Assembly (NCBI RefSeq): GCF_017562075.2
Contig: NC_054083.1
Coordinates: 48,084,942 to 48,148,941 of the forward strand
DNA length: 64,000 nucleotides
Origin: Anopheles merus
Taxonomy: Eukaryota > Arthropoda > Insecta > Diptera > Culicidae
Direction of reading: 5' to 3'
In this document: positions 61,866-64,000 of the stretch, piece after piece
How the letters are laid out: the number at the start of each line of letters is the position of its first letter
How positions within the stretch are numbered: the stretch's first letter is position 1
Position numbers and translations under genes: made by a program
Notes under the pieces: model-generated
The model's input: the letters and a program-made list of their open reading frames with translations, nothing else
The model's database searches: none
Told to the model about the DNA's origin: nothing

Positions 61866-62133
61866 TCGTATGCGTATGTGTTGCGTTCTGGTTGATAGGG
61901 ACTGATCAATCAGACCCGCCAGGGATGGAGTCACGATAGGCACGATCAGCATACCGCTGCGACCGTGTACTTGCGGGCGGTTGCCTAATGATTGCCCACA
62001 ACCAGCAACCTACCAACAATACCAACAACACTCCCGTGCCCAGTCCACTACGGCTACACTACTGTCACCGAAGGACACCGCTGAACTTGAGCGCGCTGAT
62101 GCTTTATCTCACGAAGCTCTAATGCCGTCTCTA

Positions 62134-62153
62134 TCTCTCTCTCTCTCTCTCTC
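62134..62153. repeat. (CT)n tract (GAGA element)
   Basis: About ten CT units upstream of the next gene. In insects such tracts near promoters bind GAGA factor or CLAMP; here it lies about 570 bp before the candidate initiator. Confidence 0.8.
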
Positions 62154-62707
62154 CTTCTAACTCACGATCATCCAACGATCTATTCCATCTCTCGCCGCAA
62201 GCTTTCGCTTCGGCATCTCGGGCGAAGATCATCAAATCGCGCATATTTGTCTATTGGGTCCGCTTTGATCGTGGCGGTGTGTGCGTGTGCGTTTGTGTGT
62301 AACAATCTCCCTCTTTCGCTCGCAAAGAAATCAAACGGGAGGGAGTGGAAAGACTTCGCGAAAGCTTTTGTGGTTTGTCACATTGTTCTCCACAGCCCTC
62401 CCCTTCTTTCGTTGTTTGCCAACGGACTTCGGGTGGCGATTGTGTGTGCGTTGGAAGGAATCTTTTGCACCAGCAAATAGTCATCGATCGTGTACATCTG
62501 TCGCAAGATCAGTCCGAGCGCACTGTTACCGCATCCGTTTCGTGGGCCTGTGTGTGTGTGTGAGTGTGTTGTGCCAGCAAGAGTGAGCAAGAGGGGGAGC
62601 TGCCAAATTTTCCGTATGACAAGTGGGTAGGCTCACACAGTCATTTTTTTTTTCTTCTTTCGGACAAGCTAGCCCACCCGAAGGAGTCGCGGACAGTACG
62701 AAGTCGG

Positions 62708-62742
62708 TCAGTTGCTGGTGCTTTGTCGTGTGGGACGGTCGC
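62708..62742 (+). promoter_or_regulatory. Candidate initiator plus DPE core promoter
   Basis: TCAGTT with A at 62710 as +1 fits the arthropod initiator. GGTCGC at 62737-62742 lies exactly at +28 to +33 and matches five of six positions of the DPE consensus RGWYVT. No TATA box is seen upstream. The next coding exon starts about 570 nt later, but several ATGs in between imply a 5' UTR intron or leaky scanning if this is the true start. Confidence 0.3.
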
Positions 62743-63057
62743 GAGTCGTTGGTTTGTCTGGAGAGAGAAGCAGTTCCGTCGTAGCAGTTCTAGCATGCTT
62801 ATCGGTCGTATAGGGAGGTGGTTTGTATGTGTTGCGGAATAAGGAAAACCAATCCAGTGCATGATCAGTGCTGTTAAGCTCCAACAATCCAGCTCCCCGG
62901 ACGGACCAAAACGAAAAATGTCCAGCTCGGCACGAGTGCGGATGGAATGGATTTGATGTAGCAAGATCAGTAGCTCATTTGTAGTGTTATCAGCCACGAT
63001 ATAGGCCACCGTATGTCTATATGCTGCCCAGAATTACAAGTGCAAGTGTATTCCTTC

Positions 63058-63079
63058 CCTTCGATCGAGTGATCGAAGG
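63058..63079. repeat. 9-bp inverted repeat in putative 5' UTR
   Basis: CCTTCGATC and GATCGAAGG flank GAGT, giving a stable hairpin if transcribed, about 200 nt before the start codon. Confidence 0.55.
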
Positions 63080-63282
63080 ACGGTTGTGACAACGAACGCA
63101 TCCGACGGAATCTTCCCCAATTGGTGAACACTGTTTGGGAGGAATAAAAGTGAGATTGCGCGAAGTGGAGGTTTCACGCTCCGGAAGAAGCCCTTCGCTA
63201 GCTGAAGCGCCACGCCACACGTCACTGATCTGATCTGTGGTGATTTCGAAGTTACTGCTGATACAAACACCCAACACCGAAT

Positions 63283-63424
63283 ATGAGTGTCGCGGACAAC
63301 TTTACCGACTTCTACTCCGGCACGTCGTTCGTCTTCCGCATGGCCGTGGACGAGTACAATGCGGAGCGTAACTGGACCGGCCTGATCGACCGCTACTGGC
63401 TGATCGTGGAGGAGCTGATCGCCG
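63283..63424 (+). CDS. First coding exon of an unidentified gene (partial)
   Basis: ATG at 63283 has A at -3 and opens MSVADNFTDFYSGTSFVFRM, then AVDEYNAERNWTGLIDRYWL and IVEELIAG, leaving in phase 1 through a perfect GTAAGT at 63425. Third positions are strongly GC-rich, as in CAMTA exons, and unlike surrounding DNA. There is no signal peptide or membrane segment in the 47 residues visible. I do not recognise the family. A soluble N-terminal segment before a membrane domain, as in ELOVL fatty-acid elongases, is one possibility, but nothing here proves it. The rest of the gene lies beyond the window. Confidence 0.75.
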
Positions 63425-64000
63425 GTAAGTCACGTCGTCAACGATCTAGGATGGATTGTGCTCAAAGTTGTAATTATCACCCCGACCTTCCTGTACCCGA
63501 CTTATCCTGCGGTGGTGTGCACGCTGTGCGGTGTTAGGAAGAGTGTGGCTGAGTAAACTATAGTGTTTGAAGTTCGAAGTAGAAGCGGGAGGGACTGATG
63601 AAGGCTACCACCTTACAAGCGCAAGCTTCTTTCTACCTCAAACCCGGGCGGCAATGCACTTTGAACTGAACGGTGCTCGAGCGCATGGACGTTTGCTGTG
63701 AGCGATTCGTTTATTGAAGTTGATTTCAAAATTTCGAGAAAGAATGAGAAAGAATAGCGATCGTGGAGATTCCGCTCGAAATAGAAATGCCCTTTTTGTA
63801 TCGTAGCAAGAACCAGTTTTTGGGCTGGGCCGTCTGGGCTGTAAGCGCTGGGATGTTGAATATTTTATCACACCCAGCTGTGGCCGACAAGAAATCGCGA
63901 AGAAGGTTAATTCCATTCGGACTTGGATGGTAAGATGTAAAATAAAATATGCCATCTTTTCACTTCCCTCGGAAAGTGGTCAAAGTTTGAGAAACGCCAT
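63425..64000 (+). other. First intron of the downstream gene (partial)
   Basis: It begins GTAAGT and shows no recognisable exon before the window ends. Confidence 0.65.

Larger units (their letters stand above)
57481..62100. other. Intergenic region between CAMTA and the next gene
   Basis: No coding sequence I can name. It contains a GC-rich block at 58890-59080, an inverted repeat at 59306, a CpG-rich block at 60480-60800 with a CRE octamer, a CA repeat and an AT-rich island. Short open frames on both strands, such as a minus-strand frame at 57671-57952, lack family motifs and the GC-rich third positions seen in CAMTA. Confidence 0.6.

Noticed and set aside
63283..63424. Assigning the downstream gene to the ELOVL elongase family
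   Set aside because: Only 47 residues are visible and they contain none of the diagnostic elongase motifs, so I left the gene unnamed.

Overview
The window is animal genomic DNA, most likely from a dipteran insect and probably a mosquito such as Anopheles. The grounds are a gene with introns of about 57-97 bp beside introns of several kb, an insect-type CAMTA protein with CAG-coded Gln/His tracts, GC-rich third codon positions in exons against AT-rich introns, and many GT/CA and GA microsatellites. There is nothing bacterial, no CRISPR array, and no intact transposon that I can support.

The dominant feature is one + strand gene, CAMTA (calmodulin-binding transcription activator). I could place 16 consecutive coding exons from 16736 to 47075, joined by GT-AG splice sites whose phases all agree. 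They encode about 1,890 residues: CG-1 DNA-binding domain, long Q/N/S/G-rich linker, acidic activation-like region, TIG/IPT domain, ankyrin repeats, a Ser-rich tail, and IQ motifs (calmodulin binding) at the C terminus. The first visible exon enters in phase 1, so the start codon and promoter lie upstream, in positions 1-16735 or outside the window; I could not identify them. Two large introns (about 17.7 kb and 4.1 kb) split the CG-1 domain. They hold microsatellites, homopolymer runs and a few candidate splice-ratchet or promoter signals, but no convincing nested gene.

After the stop comes roughly 10 kb of mostly A-rich, stop-dense sequence that looks like a very long neuronal-type 3' UTR ending near 57.48 kb. 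Positions 57.5-62.1 kb are intergenic, with a full CRE octamer, an AT-rich island and a doubtful minus-strand ORF. From about 62.1 kb there is promoter-like and 5' UTR-like DNA, then the first coding exon (63283-63424) of a second + strand gene of unknown identity that runs off the window.

The observations most worth checking concern CAMTA RNA processing: a 28-nt microexon that would switch the C-terminal reading frame, a frame-neutral 147-nt exon that begins with its own donor sequence, a zero-length (recursive) splice site in the next intron, and the extended 3' UTR. I did not find a wholly new biological system.
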